Shown: positions 1 to 8,369 of the stretch, in pieces
How the letters are laid out: each line of letters opens with the position of its first letter
How positions within the stretch are numbered: position 1 is the first letter of the stretch
Origin: Streptomyces torulosus
GTDB lineage: Bacteria > Actinomycetota > Actinomycetes > Streptomycetales > Streptomycetaceae
NCBI RefSeq assembly: GCF_001419765.1
Contig: NZ_LIRK01000345.1
Span: 1-37,486, forward strand
Direction of reading: 5' to 3'
Length of the DNA: 37,486 nt
Notes under the pieces: generated by a model
The model's database searches: none
What the model saw: only the letters and a program-made list of their open reading frames with translations
What the model was told of the DNA's origin: nothing
Program-made: the position numbers and the translations under genes

Positions 1-877
1 GGTCGGTGAGCGGGGCGCGGACCGGGCCGACGGGACGGCCGCGCAGCCGGGCGGCCGCCTTCACCAGCGACACCGCGTACCCGGGCCGCCGGTCCCGCAG
101 CTCGACGAGGGGGACGTAGAACGCACGCAGCAGCCTCTCCACCGCCGGGTCGTCACCGCGCCGCAACGCGCCGAAGAACGCCCCGGCGATCTCGGGCGCG
201 AAGGCGTGGACGGCGGAGGAGTACGCCGGGACACCGACCGTGGCGTACGCGCGGGCCTGCACCTCGGCGGTCGCGGCGCCGTTGAAGAAGAGGAAGCCCT
301 CGGGGGCGGCGAGGGTGAGGCGCTGGAGCCGGTCGAGGTCGCTGTGCCCGTCCTTCAGGCCGACGACGTTCGGGACGCGGGCGATCCGGCGGAGCGAGTC
401 GGCGGTGAAGGAGACCTGGTCGCGCTGGTAGACGATGAGCGGCAGCCGGGTCCGCGCGGCGATCTCCTCCACCTGGCCGACCAGCCCGTCCTGCGGGGCG
501 GCCACCAGGTAGTGCGGCAGCACCAGCAGCGCGTCGGCGCCGGCCTCCTCGGCGATCCGCGCGAACCGTACGGCCTGCGCCCATCCGTAGCCGGTCCCGG
601 CCACCACCGGCACCCGCCCGGCCGTCACCTCCACGGCGGTGGTCACGACCTGCCGGTACTCGTCCTCGTCCAGGGAGAAGAACTCGCCCGTGCCACAGGC
701 GGGGAAGACGGCGCCGGGGCCGGTGGCGACCTGCCCGTCGAGGTACGCGGTGAAGCCGTCGAGGTCGAGGGAGCCGTCGGCGCGGAAGCTGGTGAGCGGG
801 AACGACAGGACGCCGTTCGCCATGCCGTCGCGCAGCCGCCGGACCGTGGCCGTGGGGAGGTCCGAGTCGAGGCCCAA
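1..877 (-). CDS. kdgD: 5-dehydro-4-deoxyglucarate dehydratase, 3' end beyond window
   Basis: Decarboxylating dehydratase of the DHDPS/NAL superfamily. It converts 5-keto-4-deoxyglucarate to 2,5-dioxopentanoate in glucarate/galactarate breakdown in the cytoplasm. About 292 residues are visible of the usual ~300, and the C-terminus lies off the left edge. Seen: CGTGEFFSL near residue 61, resembling the KdgD GGTGEFFSL signature rather than GTTGE of DapA; YQRDQ with Tyr about 150; Schiff-base Lys about 175 in GLKDGHSD. The reading frame has a TAG just upstream, so the start must be the TTG at 877 (GGGAG 11 nt upstream) or the internal ATG (MANGV). It diverges from the IclR gene, which is its probable regulator. 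Family is fairly sure; exact substrate is inferred. Confidence 0.85.
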   Translation of the reverse strand, partial: MGLDSDLPTATVRRLRDGMANGVLSFPLTSFRADGSLDLDGFTAYLDGQVATGPGAVFPACGTGEFFSLDEDEYRQVVTTAVEVTAGRVPVVAGTGYGWAQAVRFARIAEEAGADALLVLPHYLVAAPQDGLVGQVEEIAARTRLPLIVYQRDQVSFTADSLRRIARVPNVVGLKDGHSDLDRLQRLTLAAPEGFLFFNGAATAEVQARAYATVGVPAYSSAVHAFAPEIAGAFFGALRRGDDPAVERLLRAFYVPLVELRDRRPGYAVSLVKAAARLRGRPVGPVRAPLTD

Positions 878-905
878 CTGAACGTCATCTCCCTATGTAG
901 ACGTT

Positions 906-925
906 CTCCATGTATGAGGATGGAG
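906..925. promoter_or_regulatory. Inverted repeat in kdgD/IclR divergent spacer
   Basis: CTCCAT (906-911) and ATGGAG (920-925) are perfect 6-bp arms 8 bp apart, in the 106-bp spacer between divergent kdgD and the IclR gene. Position and symmetry fit an operator for the IclR protein; this is inference. Confidence 0.4.
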
Positions 926-971
926 GTTAGATATATGAATGACCGGCGTCAATGGGCAGGACCCGGCCGCT

Positions 972-977
972 TACGAT
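972..977 (+). promoter_or_regulatory. Putative -10 (TACGAT) of leaderless IclR mRNA
   Basis: TACGAT lies 6 nt before the ATG at 984 and there is no Shine-Dalgarno sequence. This spacing would put the transcription start at or next to the A of the start codon, as in actinobacterial leaderless genes. Confidence 0.45.
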
Positions 978-983
978 CGGCGC

Positions 984-1775
984 ATGGCGGAGACAGAGGG
1001 CGCGGGGGGCGTCCGTGAGGTGAAATCGGCCGCGCGCACCCTCGACCTGCTGGAGCTGCTGGCCGCCCGCGGCGACCGGCCGGCCCGGCTCCAGGAACTG
1101 GCGGACGCGCTGGGGGTCCCGCGCAGCTCGATGTACGCGCTGCTTCAGACGCTGATCGGCCGGGGCTGGGTCCGGACGGACACCACCGGCTCCCTCTACG
1201 GCATCGGCATCCGCGCCCTGCTCACCGGCACCGGTTACCTCGACTCCGACCCGCGCGTCCGCGCCGTACGGCCGTACCTCGACGAGGCGTCCGAGGCGCT
1301 CGGCGAGACCATCCACCTGGCTCGCCTCGACGGCATGGACGTGGCCTACCTGGCCACCCGCGAGTCCCACGAGTACCTGCGCACGATCAGCCGCGTCGGC
1401 CGCCGCCTCCCCGCCCACGCCGGCGCCCTCGGCAAGGCCCTCCTCGCCGAGCGCCCCGACGAGACGCTGCCCGAGGGCCCGTACGAGGCGCTCACCCCCC
1501 GCACCCGCACCACCCGCGCGTCCCTCGTCACCGACCTCGCCGCCACCCGCGCCCGCGGCCACTCCGTCGACCGGGAGGAGGGCGTCCCCGGCATCGTCGG
1601 CTTCGGCTTCGCCCTGCGCTACGACACCCCGGCCCGCGACGCCATCAGCTGCTCGGTGCCGACCACCCGCCTGACCCCGGCCCACGAGGACCGCATCGTG
1701 CGGGTGATGACGGAGACCAGAGCCAGGATCGAGGCCGCGACGGGGGGCACGGCGGGCGCCCCCCTCTGGCGCTGA
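984..1775 (+). CDS. IclR family transcriptional regulator
   Basis: Cytoplasmic DNA-binding regulator of 263 aa, the usual size of the family. Residues about 10-75 form the winged helix-turn-helix (LQELADALGVPRSSMYALLQTL). Residues about 90-255 form the IclR effector-binding domain, with a typical segment around GRRLPAHAGALGKALLA. The frame stays open back to an ATG at 939, but the start at 984 (MAETEG) fits better because it aligns with the family N-terminus and sits 6 nt after TACGAT. It diverges from the kdgD-type gene, so the likely role is control of sugar-acid catabolism in response to a keto-acid or aldarate ligand. Family is certain; target and ligand are inferred from position. Confidence 0.88.
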   Translation: MAETEGAGGVREVKSAARTLDLLELLAARGDRPARLQELADALGVPRSSMYALLQTLIGRGWVRTDTTGSLYGIGIRALLTGTGYLDSDPRVRAVRPYLDEASEALGETIHLARLDGMDVAYLATRESHEYLRTISRVGRRLPAHAGALGKALLAERPDETLPEGPYEALTPRTRTTRASLVTDLAATRARGHSVDREEGVPGIVGFGFALRYDTPARDAISCSVPTTRLTPAHEDRIVRVMTETRARIEAATGGTAGAPLWR

Positions 1776-1921
1776 GCCACCGAGCCCCCCGAGCTCATCC
1801 GCACCGTCGAAAACTCCTACGGCGTTGTCGGTGCCCCGGCGTACCCTTGAATCGCAAGCGCAGCCCCCGCACAGGGCCTGCGAGCCGTTACAAGGAGGAC
1901 GTGCGGCCCCAGAGCCGGCCC

Positions 1922-2989
1922 ATGACTCAGACACCCACAGCTCACACCCCCGCGCAGGGCAAGGCGAGAGCGCAGTTCACCGTCCCCGCGGCGCACCCCA
2001 TGGTGACCGTGCTGGGTTCCGGCGACTCCCTCCTGCGCGTGATCGAGAAGGCCTTCCCGGCGGTCGACATCCACGTCCGGGGCAATGAGATCAGCGCGGT
2101 CGGCGACGCCCCGGAAGTCGCTCTCGTCCAGCGCCTGTTCGACGAGATGATGCTGGTGCTCCGCACCGGACAGCCGATGACGGAGGACGCAGTGGAACGC
2201 TCGATCGCCATGCTGAGAGCGAGTGAGAACGGCAAGAGCGACGGCCAGGAGACCCCGGCCGAAGTGCTCACGCAGAACATCCTGTCCTCGCGCGGCCGCA
2301 CCATCCGCCCCAAGACGCTCAACCAGAAGCGGTACGTCGACGCCATCGACAAGCACACCATCGTCTTCGGCATCGGCCCCGCCGGCACCGGCAAGACCTA
2401 CCTGGCGATGGCCAAGGCCGTACAGGCCCTGCAGTCCAAGCAGGTCAACCGCATCATCCTGACGCGCCCCGCCGTCGAGGCCGGCGAGCGGCTCGGCTTC
2501 CTGCCGGGCACCCTCTACGAGAAGATCGACCCCTACCTGCGCCCGCTGTACGACGCGCTGCACGACATGCTCGACCCCGACTCGATCCCGCGGCTCATGG
2601 CCGCCGGGACCATCGAGGTCGCGCCCCTGGCGTACATGCGCGGCCGCACGCTCAACGACGCCTTCATCATCCTCGACGAGGCCCAGAACACCTCGCCCGA
2701 GCAGATGAAGATGTTCCTCACCCGCCTCGGCTTCGACTCGAAGATCGTGATCACGGGTGACGTGACGCAGGTCGACCTGCCGGACGGCACGAAGTCCGGT
2801 CTGCGCCAGGTCCAGGACATCCTGGACGGCGTCGAGGACGTGCACTTCTCCCGGCTGTCGTCGCAGGATGTCGTCCGGCACAAGCTCGTCGGCCGTATCG
2901 TCGACGCGTACGAGCAGTACGACAGCCAGCACGGCACCCAGAACGGCTCCCACAAGAGCCGCGGCAGGGCCGGGCACAAGGGGAAGTAG
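1922..2989 (+). CDS. phoH: PhoH family P-loop ATPase
   Basis: PhoH-like NTPase of 355 aa. Walker A GPAGTGKT is at residues 152-159 and Walker B (FIILDEAQN) has Asp about 252, followed by the superfamily-1-like motif ITGDVTQVD. The N-terminal ~110 residues resemble the KH-like extension of bacterial PhoH proteins. The role is not firmly known; links to RNA metabolism rest on the constant neighbour ybeY. Start choice is not settled: AAGGAGG at 1892-1898 lies 23 nt before this ATG, while a GTG at 1901 is only 2 nt after it. The ATG matches where homologues usually begin. First gene of the phoH-ybeY-CBS protein-YjbR run; 14 nt separate it from ybeY. Confidence 0.92.
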   Translation: MTQTPTAHTPAQGKARAQFTVPAAHPMVTVLGSGDSLLRVIEKAFPAVDIHVRGNEISAVGDAPEVALVQRLFDEMMLVLRTGQPMTEDAVERSIAMLRASENGKSDGQETPAEVLTQNILSSRGRTIRPKTLNQKRYVDAIDKHTIVFGIGPAGTGKTYLAMAKAVQALQSKQVNRIILTRPAVEAGERLGFLPGTLYEKIDPYLRPLYDALHDMLDPDSIPRLMAAGTIEVAPLAYMRGRTLNDAFIILDEAQNTSPEQMKMFLTRLGFDSKIVITGDVTQVDLPDGTKSGLRQVQDILDGVEDVHFSRLSSQDVVRHKLVGRIVDAYEQYDSQHGTQNGSHKSRGRAGHKGK

Positions 2990-3003
2990 ACAAGCACAGC
3001 GCC

Positions 3004-3501
3004 ATGTCGATCGACGTCAACAACGAGTCCGGAACCGAGGTCGACGAGCAGGCGATCCTCGACATCGCCCGCTACGCACTCGCGCGGATGCGCATCCACC
3101 CGCTCTCCGAACTGTCGGTGATCGTCGTGGACGCCGACGCCATGGAGCAGCTGCACATCCAGTGGATGGACCTGCCCGGCCCGACGGATGTCATGTCCTT
3201 TCCCATGGACGAGCTGCGTCCGCCGTCCAAGGACGACGACGAGCCGCCGCAGGGCCTCCTCGGGGACATCGTGCTGTGCCCCGAGGTCGCCGAGAAGCAG
3301 GGCAAGGAAGCGGCCACGCAGCACTCCATGGACGAGGAGCTCCAGCTCCTGACCGTCCACGGAGTGCTGCACCTCCTCGGTTACGACCACGAGGAGCCCG
3401 ACGAGAAGGCCGAGATGTTCGGTCTGCAGGCGGCCATCGTGGACGGCTGGCGCGCGGAGAAGGGCCTCACCGGCCCGTCCCCGGCCCCGACCGTGTCATG
3501 A
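3004..3501 (+). CDS. ybeY: Endoribonuclease YbeY (16S rRNA maturation)
   Basis: Metal-dependent single-strand endoribonuclease involved in 16S rRNA 3'-end maturation and late ribosome quality control. Length is 165 aa, normal for the family. The zinc-binding signature [11 protein letters not shown] supplies His about 119, 123 and 129 (HX3HX5H), and TDVMSFP upstream is the second conserved block. It lies between phoH and the CorC-like gene, and its TGA overlaps the ATG of the next gene (ATGA), so the two are translationally coupled. The same order (phoH, ybeY, CBS membrane protein, small protein, era) is known in mycobacteria. Confidence 0.96.
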   Translation: MSIDVNNESGTEVDEQAILDIARYALARMRIHPLSELSVIVVDADAMEQLHIQWMDLPGPTDVMSFPMDELRPPSKDDDEPPQGLLGDIVLCPEVAEKQGKEAATQHSMDEELQLLTVHGVLHLLGYDHEEPDEKAEMFGLQAAIVDGWRAEKGLTGPSPAPTVS

Positions 3502-4805
3502 GCGCATCCCTCGTCAGCGGTGCCGTCGCCCTGGTCGTCGTCGCCTGGCTCGCCGCCTGCGCGGAGGCGGGCCTCGCGCGGGTCTCCAGCTTCCGGGCCG
3601 AGGAGGCCGTACGGTCGGGGCGGCGCGGCAGCGCCAAGCTCGCCCAGGTCGCGGCCGACCCGACCCGCTATCTGAACGTCGCGCTCCTGGTGCGCGTGGC
3701 CTGCGAGATGGCCGCCGCCGGGCTCGTCACCTACGCGTGCCTCCAGGAGTTCGACGAGACCTGGGAGGCGCTGGTCGTCGCCATCGGCGTCATGGTCCTC
3801 GTCTCCTATGTCGCCGTCGGCGTCTCCCCGCGCACCATCGGCCGCCAGCACCCCCTGAACACGGCCACGGCCGCGGCGTACGTGCTGCTGCCGCTGGCCC
3901 GGATCATGGGCCCCGTCCCGGCCCTGCTGATCCTCATCGGCAACGCGCTCACCCCCGGCAAGGGCTTCCGCCGCGGCCCCTTCGCATCCGAGGCGGAGCT
4001 GCGCGCACTGGTCGACCTCGCCGAGCAGGAGTCGCTGATCGAGGCCGAGGAGCGCCGCATGGTGCACTCGGTGTTCGAACTCGGCGACACCCTCGTCCGG
4101 GAGGTGATGGTCCCGCGCACCGACCTCGTCGTCATCGAGCGGTACAAGACGATCCGCCAGGCGCTCACCCTCGCCCTGCGGTCCGGCTTCTCCCGTATCC
4201 CCGTCACCGGGGAGAGCGAGGACGACATCGTCGGCGTGGTCTACCTCAAGGACATGGCCCGCAGGACGCACATCAACCGCGACGCCGAGAACGAACTGGT
4301 CTCCACCGCCATGCGCCCCGCGGTCTTCGTCCCCGACACCAAGAACGCCGGCGATCTGCTCCGCGAGATGCAGCAGGAGCGCAACCACGTCGCCGTCGTC
4401 ATCGACGAGTACGGCGGCACCGCCGGCATCGTCACCATCGAGGACATCCTGGAGGAGATCGTCGGCGAGATCACCGACGAGTACGACCGGGAGCTGCCCC
4501 CGGTGGAGGAGCTCGGCGACGACCGCCACCGGGTCACCGCCCGCCTCGACATCACCGACCTCGGCGAGCTGTACGGGCTCGACGCCTACGACGACGAGGA
4601 CGTGGAGACCGTCGGCGGTCTTCTCGCCAAGGCGCTGGGGCGGGTGCCCATCGCCGGTGCCTCCTCGGTCGTGGAACTGCCCGACGGGCGGGAACTGCGG
4701 CTCACCGCGGAGGCCGCGGCCGGCCGTCGGAACAAGATCGTCACGGTGCTGGTGGAGCCGATCGGCCCGGTCGGGCCGCCACTGGAGGAGACGAAGGCGG
4801 AGTGA
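3498..4805 (+). CDS. CorC/HlyC-type CBS-domain membrane protein (hemolysin family)
   Basis: Membrane protein of 435 aa in the CNNM/CorC group, proposed to act in Mg2+/Co2+ transport or homeostasis. Order of parts: DUF21/CNNM membrane domain (about 1-185, with hydrophobic stretches [32 protein letters not shown] and [14 protein letters not shown]); two CBS domains (about 200-330, starting [10 protein letters not shown] and containing [17 protein letters not shown]); and the C-terminal CorC_HlyC domain (about 345-425). The ATG overlaps the ybeY stop and the stop overlaps the GTG of the YjbR-like gene, so all three are one coupled transcript. The hemolysin label is historical; there is no evidence of a toxin. 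Confidence 0.93.
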   Translation: MSASLVSGAVALVVVAWLAACAEAGLARVSSFRAEEAVRSGRRGSAKLAQVAADPTRYLNVALLVRVACEMAAAGLVTYACLQEFDETWEALVVAIGVMVLVSYVAVGVSPRTIGRQHPLNTATAAAYVLLPLARIMGPVPALLILIGNALTPGKGFRRGPFASEAELRALVDLAEQESLIEAEERRMVHSVFELGDTLVREVMVPRTDLVVIERYKTIRQALTLALRSGFSRIPVTGESEDDIVGVVYLKDMARRTHINRDAENELVSTAMRPAVFVPDTKNAGDLLREMQQERNHVAVVIDEYGGTAGIVTIEDILEEIVGEITDEYDRELPPVEELGDDRHRVTARLDITDLGELYGLDAYDDEDVETVGGLLAKALGRVPIAGASSVVELPDGRELRLTAEAAAGRRNKIVTVLVEPIGPVGPPLEETKAE

Positions 4806-5161
4806 GCCCCGACGAACTGCGCGCTTTCTGCCTGTCGTTCGACGAGGCCGTCGAGGACTTCCCGTTCCGTCCGGAGATCTCCGTCTTCAAGGTCCTCGGC
4901 AAGATGTTCGCGCTGAGCTGGACGGAGCAGCGGCCCCTGAAGGTCAACCTCAAGTGCGACCCCGAGGACGCGGTCCGGCTGCGCGGTGAACACCCCGGCC
5001 TGATCGCCCCCGGCTACCACATGAACAAGCGTCACTGGAACACGGTGACGGTCGACGGCGATCTCCCGGACGCCGTTGTCCGGGAGCTCATCGAGGACTC
5101 GTACGACCTGGTCGTGGCCGGGCTACCGCGAGCCGAGCGGCTGCGCCTCGACCGTCCCTGA
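4802..5161 (+). CDS. MmcQ/YjbR family protein
   Basis: Small cytoplasmic protein of 119 aa, the normal length of the YjbR fold, a double-wing domain proposed to bind DNA. Seen: the FPFRPEISVFKVLGKMFAL block, the LKCDPEDA block and the GYHMNKRHWNTV block typical of the family. Starts at GTG 4802 in a GTGA overlap with the upstream stop. Its last 39 bases overlap the 3' end of the convergent MFS gene. Cellular role is unknown. Confidence 0.9.
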   Translation: MSPDELRAFCLSFDEAVEDFPFRPEISVFKVLGKMFALSWTEQRPLKVNLKCDPEDAVRLRGEHPGLIAPGYHMNKRHWNTVTVDGDLPDAVVRELIEDSYDLVVAGLPRAERLRLDRP

Positions 5162-6565
5162 CGCGCCGCGCCGCACCCGCAGGCCCACCGCGACCAGGAC
5201 CGCCGCCGCCAGGACGATCGCCGTGTCCAGGGCGAGGACCAGATGGACCCCGGCGAGCAGATCGCCCGAGGTGGTGGCGAGGACGCCGAGCAGCGGGATG
5301 CCGACGGTGATGCCGACCTGCTGGGTGGAGGTGACGAGGCCGGTGGCGAGGCCCTGTTCGCGGTCGGGGACACCGGAGGTCACGGTCAGGCCGTAGGAGA
5401 TGATCGCGCCCAGGTGGCACATGCTCGCCAGGGACACCGCGGTCACCGCCAGCCACACCGACCAGCCGGCCTCGCCGATGCCCAGCAGGGCGGCGGTCAG
5501 CAGGCCCTGGCCGGCCAGGGAGACGGCCAGGGTGGGGCGGGCGCCGAAGCGGCCGATGACCCGGGGGGCGTATGTGCCGGCCACCGCCGACAGCACCCCC
5601 TGGGTGCCGAAGACCAGGCCCGTCTCGAACGCCGACAGCCCGAGGGTCTCCTGGAGGTACAGCGTCAGGACGAAGACCACGGTCGACATCATCGAGAAGG
5701 TGACGAGTCCGCCCAGGTTGCCCCACGCCACCGTCCGGCGCCGCAGCATCGGCAGGGACACCAGCGGCTCCTTCGCACGGGACTCGACGCGGACGAAGGC
5801 CACCAGCAGGGCGAGCCCCACGACGAGCGTGCCGATCACGTCGGCGCCGCCGAAGCCGCGCTCCGCCGCCGTGGACAGGGCGTAGATGACGGCCAGCAGA
5901 CCACCGGTGACCGTGATCGCGCCGGGCACGTCCAGCCGCGGGCGCTGCGGGGTGCGGGACTCGGGCAGCAGACCGGGGGCCAGCGGCAGCACCAGCAGCG
6001 CGAAGACGGCGAGCAGACCCATCGTGGAGCGCCAGCCGAGCGCGTCGGTCATCACCCCGCCGGCCACCATCCCGAAGGTGAAGCCCAGCGACAGCACGGT
6101 GCCCGAGACACCGAGGGCCCGGTCACGGGCCGGCCCCTCCGGGAACGTGGTCGTCAGCAGCGACATGCCCGTCGGCACGATCGCCGCCGCGCCGAGACCC
6201 TGGAGCGCGCGGCCCGCCAGGAACGACGCCGGGTCCCAGGCGAACGTCGCCAGCACCGAGGCCGCGCCGAACAGGGCCAGCCCGGCGAGGAACAGCCGGC
6301 GGCGGCCGTACAGGTCGCCGACCCGGCCGAAGAGGAGCAGGAATCCGCCGGAGGGCAGCGCGAACGCCGTCACCGCCCACTGGAGCGCCGACGGGCTCAT
6401 GCCGAGGTCGGGGCCGAGGAGGGGCAGCGCCACGTTCAGGACGGAGAAGTCGAGCGCGACCATGAACTGGGCGGCGCACAGGACGAACAGGACGAGACGG
6501 TCGCGTGGGGACAGGGTGGTGCGTCCGCCGGGGGCGGCGGCCGGGGACTTGGTGTCGATTGCCAT
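5123..6565 (-). CDS. MFS drug exporter, DHA2 (EmrB/QacA) type
   Basis: Inner-membrane H+-antiporter of 480 aa, the length of 14-helix DHA2 exporters. Seen: the first helix with LDFSVLNVALP, family motif C-like and motif A-like segments (GRVGDLYGRRRLFLAGL), GRALQGLGAAAIVPTGMSLL, and a run of hydrophobic segments to the C-terminus. The frame is open much further upstream, but the ATG at 6565 is the only start that gives the normal MFS N-terminus. Divergent from an MmyB-like regulator with a perfect palindrome between them, which suggests ligand-responsive repression. Substrate unknown. The 3' end overlaps the convergent YjbR gene by 39 bp. Confidence 0.92.
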   Translation of the reverse strand: MAIDTKSPAAAPGGRTTLSPRDRLVLFVLCAAQFMVALDFSVLNVALPLLGPDLGMSPSALQWAVTAFALPSGGFLLLFGRVGDLYGRRRLFLAGLALFGAASVLATFAWDPASFLAGRALQGLGAAAIVPTGMSLLTTTFPEGPARDRALGVSGTVLSLGFTFGMVAGGVMTDALGWRSTMGLLAVFALLVLPLAPGLLPESRTPQRPRLDVPGAITVTGGLLAVIYALSTAAERGFGGADVIGTLVVGLALLVAFVRVESRAKEPLVSLPMLRRRTVAWGNLGGLVTFSMMSTVVFVLTLYLQETLGLSAFETGLVFGTQGVLSAVAGTYAPRVIGRFGARPTLAVSLAGQGLLTAALLGIGEAGWSVWLAVTAVSLASMCHLGAIISYGLTVTSGVPDREQGLATGLVTSTQQVGITVGIPLLGVLATTSGDLLAGVHLVLALDTAIVLAAAVLVAVGLRVRRGASGTVEAQPLGSR

Positions 6566-6614
6566 GGGAAGACAGTGCGGCGGCCGGAATAGCCGTGGGG
6601 AGCGGGCAGTTGTC

Positions 6615-6633
6615 CTGGTGGTGGCACCACCAG
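6615..6633. promoter_or_regulatory. Perfect 19-bp palindromic operator candidate
   Basis: CTGGTGGTG at 6615-6623, a single central G, then CACCACCAG at 6625-6633. It lies in the 126-bp divergent spacer between the exporter (start 6565) and the regulator (start 6692), roughly midway. It fits a dimeric helix-turn-helix protein and is probably the site of the adjacent regulator. Confidence 0.6.
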
Positions 6634-6691
6634 CCGGCGATCGGCGGCGGGGCGGGTGCCGGCATGCCGTCGAACCGGGGGAGTAGGACAC

Positions 6692-7579
6692 GTGGCAGTG
6701 GTCGCGGGGACCGCGGCGGGCAGGACGCACCGCCGCACCGAACTGCGTGAGTTCCTGATGAGCAGGCGGGCCCGGGTTTCCCCGGCCGACGCCGGGCTGC
6801 CCGACGGCGGGGCCCGGCGCCGTACGCCCGGCCTGCGCCGTGAGGAGGTCGCCGTCCTCGCGGGCGTGGGCGCCTCCTGGTACCAGTGGCTGGAGCAGGG
6901 ACGGGACATCTCCGTCTCCCCGCAGGTGCTGGACGCCGTCGCCCGGGTGCTGCGCCTCAGCGGCGCCGAACGGCGGCACCTGTATCTCCTCGCCGGGCTC
7001 AACCCGCCCGTCCCCGAGGCGGAGCCCGAGCGGCACGACATGTGCGACGGGCTGCGGCGCATGCTGGACGCGTGGATGCCGTACCCGGCGCACATCATGG
7101 ACCGGTACTACAACAGCGTCCTCCACAACGACGCGGCCGCCCTCGTCCTCGGGATGCGGCCGGGTGTCACCCAGAACTGCCTCCTGGACTTCTTCACCGA
7201 CCCGATGTACCGCTCCCGGTCCCGGAGTTGGGAGGCGAACGCCTGCTCGGTCGTCGCCCAGTTCAGGGCGGCGTGCTCGGCGACGCCCGACGACGAGGGG
7301 CTGCGGGAGCTGCTGGCCCGGCTCATGGCGGCGAGCCCCGAGTTCACGGACCTGTGGGAGCGGCGGGACATCGAGGACGCCGGGCAGATCCGCAAGGAGC
7401 TGGACCATCCGGTGCTCGGGCTGCTCTGCCTGGAGTCCAGTGTGATGAAGATGCCGGCCCGCCCCGATCTGACCATCGTGCTCCACACCCCGCTGGACGA
7501 GGCGGACACCGCGGCCAAGCTGGAGCGGCTGGTCTCGCCGGAGGGCAGGCGCGGGGCCCTGTACCCGGTGGCGGGGTGA
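6692..7579 (+). CDS. Helix-turn-helix regulator, MmyB-like ligand-binding domain
   Basis: Transcriptional regulator of 295 aa. The N-terminal XRE-type helix-turn-helix lies at about 45-75, with the hallmark RRTPGLRREEVAVLAGVG then SWYQWLEQGRD. The remaining ~190 residues are the MmyB-like, PAS-like domain (Asp/Trp-rich; DPMYRSRSRSWE block; terminal HTPLDEADTAAKLERL). The start is GTG 6692, about 10 nt after GGGGGAG; a GTG at 6698 is a possible alternative and an ATG at 6656 lacks an RBS. It faces the DHA2 exporter across the 19-bp palindrome, the usual arrangement for local control of an efflux pump. Ligand unknown. Confidence 0.9.
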   Translation: MAVVAGTAAGRTHRRTELREFLMSRRARVSPADAGLPDGGARRRTPGLRREEVAVLAGVGASWYQWLEQGRDISVSPQVLDAVARVLRLSGAERRHLYLLAGLNPPVPEAEPERHDMCDGLRRMLDAWMPYPAHIMDRYYNSVLHNDAAALVLGMRPGVTQNCLLDFFTDPMYRSRSRSWEANACSVVAQFRAACSATPDDEGLRELLARLMAASPEFTDLWERRDIEDAGQIRKELDHPVLGLLCLESSVMKMPARPDLTIVLHTPLDEADTAAKLERLVSPEGRRGALYPVAG

Positions 7580-7605
7580 GCGCGGGCACCGGCCGCGCGG
7601 CTACG

Positions 7606-7611
7606 TATGCT
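7606..7611 (+). promoter_or_regulatory. Putative -10 (TATGCT) of a leaderless gene
   Basis: TATGCT precedes the ATG at 7618 by 6 nt, and no Shine-Dalgarno sequence is visible. This is the same arrangement as before the IclR, FadR and era genes. Confidence 0.4.
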
Positions 7612-7617
7612 CGGATC

Positions 7618-7971
7618 ATGACCGACAGCAGCGCGCTCGACCCCGAGGACCGCAAGATCGTCACCCTGGCCCGTTCCGCGCGGGCCCGCAACGGCGTGCC
7701 CGAGGGCGCGGCCGTACGCGACGAGACGGGCCGGACGTACGTCGCGGGAACCGTCGCCCTGGACTCCCTGCGGCTCAGCGCGCTGCGCACCGCGGTCGCG
7801 ATGGCGGTGGCCTCCGGCGCGAAGTCCCTGGAGGCGGCGGCCGTGGTGAGCGACTCCGACGCCGTCTCCGACGAGGACCGCGCCGCCGTGCGCGACCTCG
7901 GCGGCGCGGGGACCCCGGTGCTGCTGGCGGGTCCGGACGGCACGGTGCGGGCGACGGTGACGGCGGGCTGA
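7618..7971 (+). CDS. Cytidine-deaminase-like protein lacking zinc-binding motifs
   Basis: Cytoplasmic protein of 117 aa. The layout (ILTLARSARARNGVPEG..., ETGRTYVAGTV, SLRLSALRTAVAMAVASGAKSLEAAAVVSD) follows the cytidine deaminase fold, and such genes are often annotated as cytidine deaminase. However, neither the His/Cys-Ala-Glu motif nor the PCxxC motif is present, and the protein has no cysteine or histidine at all, so deaminase catalysis is unlikely. The counterpart in mycobacteria sits between the CBS membrane protein and era. Here it stands close to era but the exporter/regulator pair and other genes have come between. Role unknown; possibly a structural or regulatory partner of the phoH/ybeY/era group. 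Confidence 0.8.
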   Translation: MTDSSALDPEDRKIVTLARSARARNGVPEGAAVRDETGRTYVAGTVALDSLRLSALRTAVAMAVASGAKSLEAAAVVSDSDAVSDEDRAAVRDLGGAGTPVLLAGPDGTVRATVTAG

Positions 7972-8369
7972 GCCCCGCCGGGGCCTCCCGCAGGCTAGTG
8001 TTACGGCCGGTAACAGCCTGTCGGGTCGCGGGAGAATCACCCGCGGACGAGTGGACACCCGGCTCCCGTCGCCGACAACTCGCGCGGTGCGGGACAGAAC
8101 GCCGTGACATCGGCCCGCCGGGAAGTGGTTGAACCCGCAAGCGGCGTACGGCTTCGGCCACTTTTGTCGACCCTGGGTGCGACCGGCAGAGCTTCTCTTG
8201 CAATCTCAGGCGCCGCGCGTCTCAATGGAGCCGTTCCTATGGCGGACCGTCAGATTCCGCCGCGCGGCCGCGCGTTGTTCCGCCCCCACATGGCAATGCC
8301 CGTACCGGGCCGTACGGGGCTGTCCCCAAGCCCCGTACAACTCCCGTGCAAGGGAAGGGAAATCGCTCG
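7972..8369. other. Non-coding spacer before secreted protein gene
   Basis: 398 bp without a convincing gene. It holds a TGTTAC-N5-GTAACA inverted repeat near its left end, preceded by TAGTGT (7996-8001), which could be a -10 element, and a purine-rich AGGGAAGGGA RBS at its right end. The rest shows no clear structure. Confidence 0.5.
7999..8015. promoter_or_regulatory. TGTTAC-N5-GTAACA inverted repeat
   Basis: Perfect 6-bp arms at 7999-8004 and 8010-8015 separated by GGCCG. A related site (TGTTAC-N6-GTATCA) lies upstream of the beta-glucosidase at 20381-20398. Probably an operator; the cognate regulator is not identified. Confidence 0.35.

Noticed and set aside
1892..1901. GTG at 1901 as the phoH start
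   Set aside because: AAGGAGG ends 2 nt before it, too close; the ATG at 1922 matches the usual N-terminus, though its RBS is distant. Left as an uncertainty.
5243..6592. 449-codon plus-strand frame opposite the exporter
   Set aside because: Low-complexity Arg/Gly/Gln/His product, typical of GC-rich antisense frames; the minus strand encodes a clear MFS protein.
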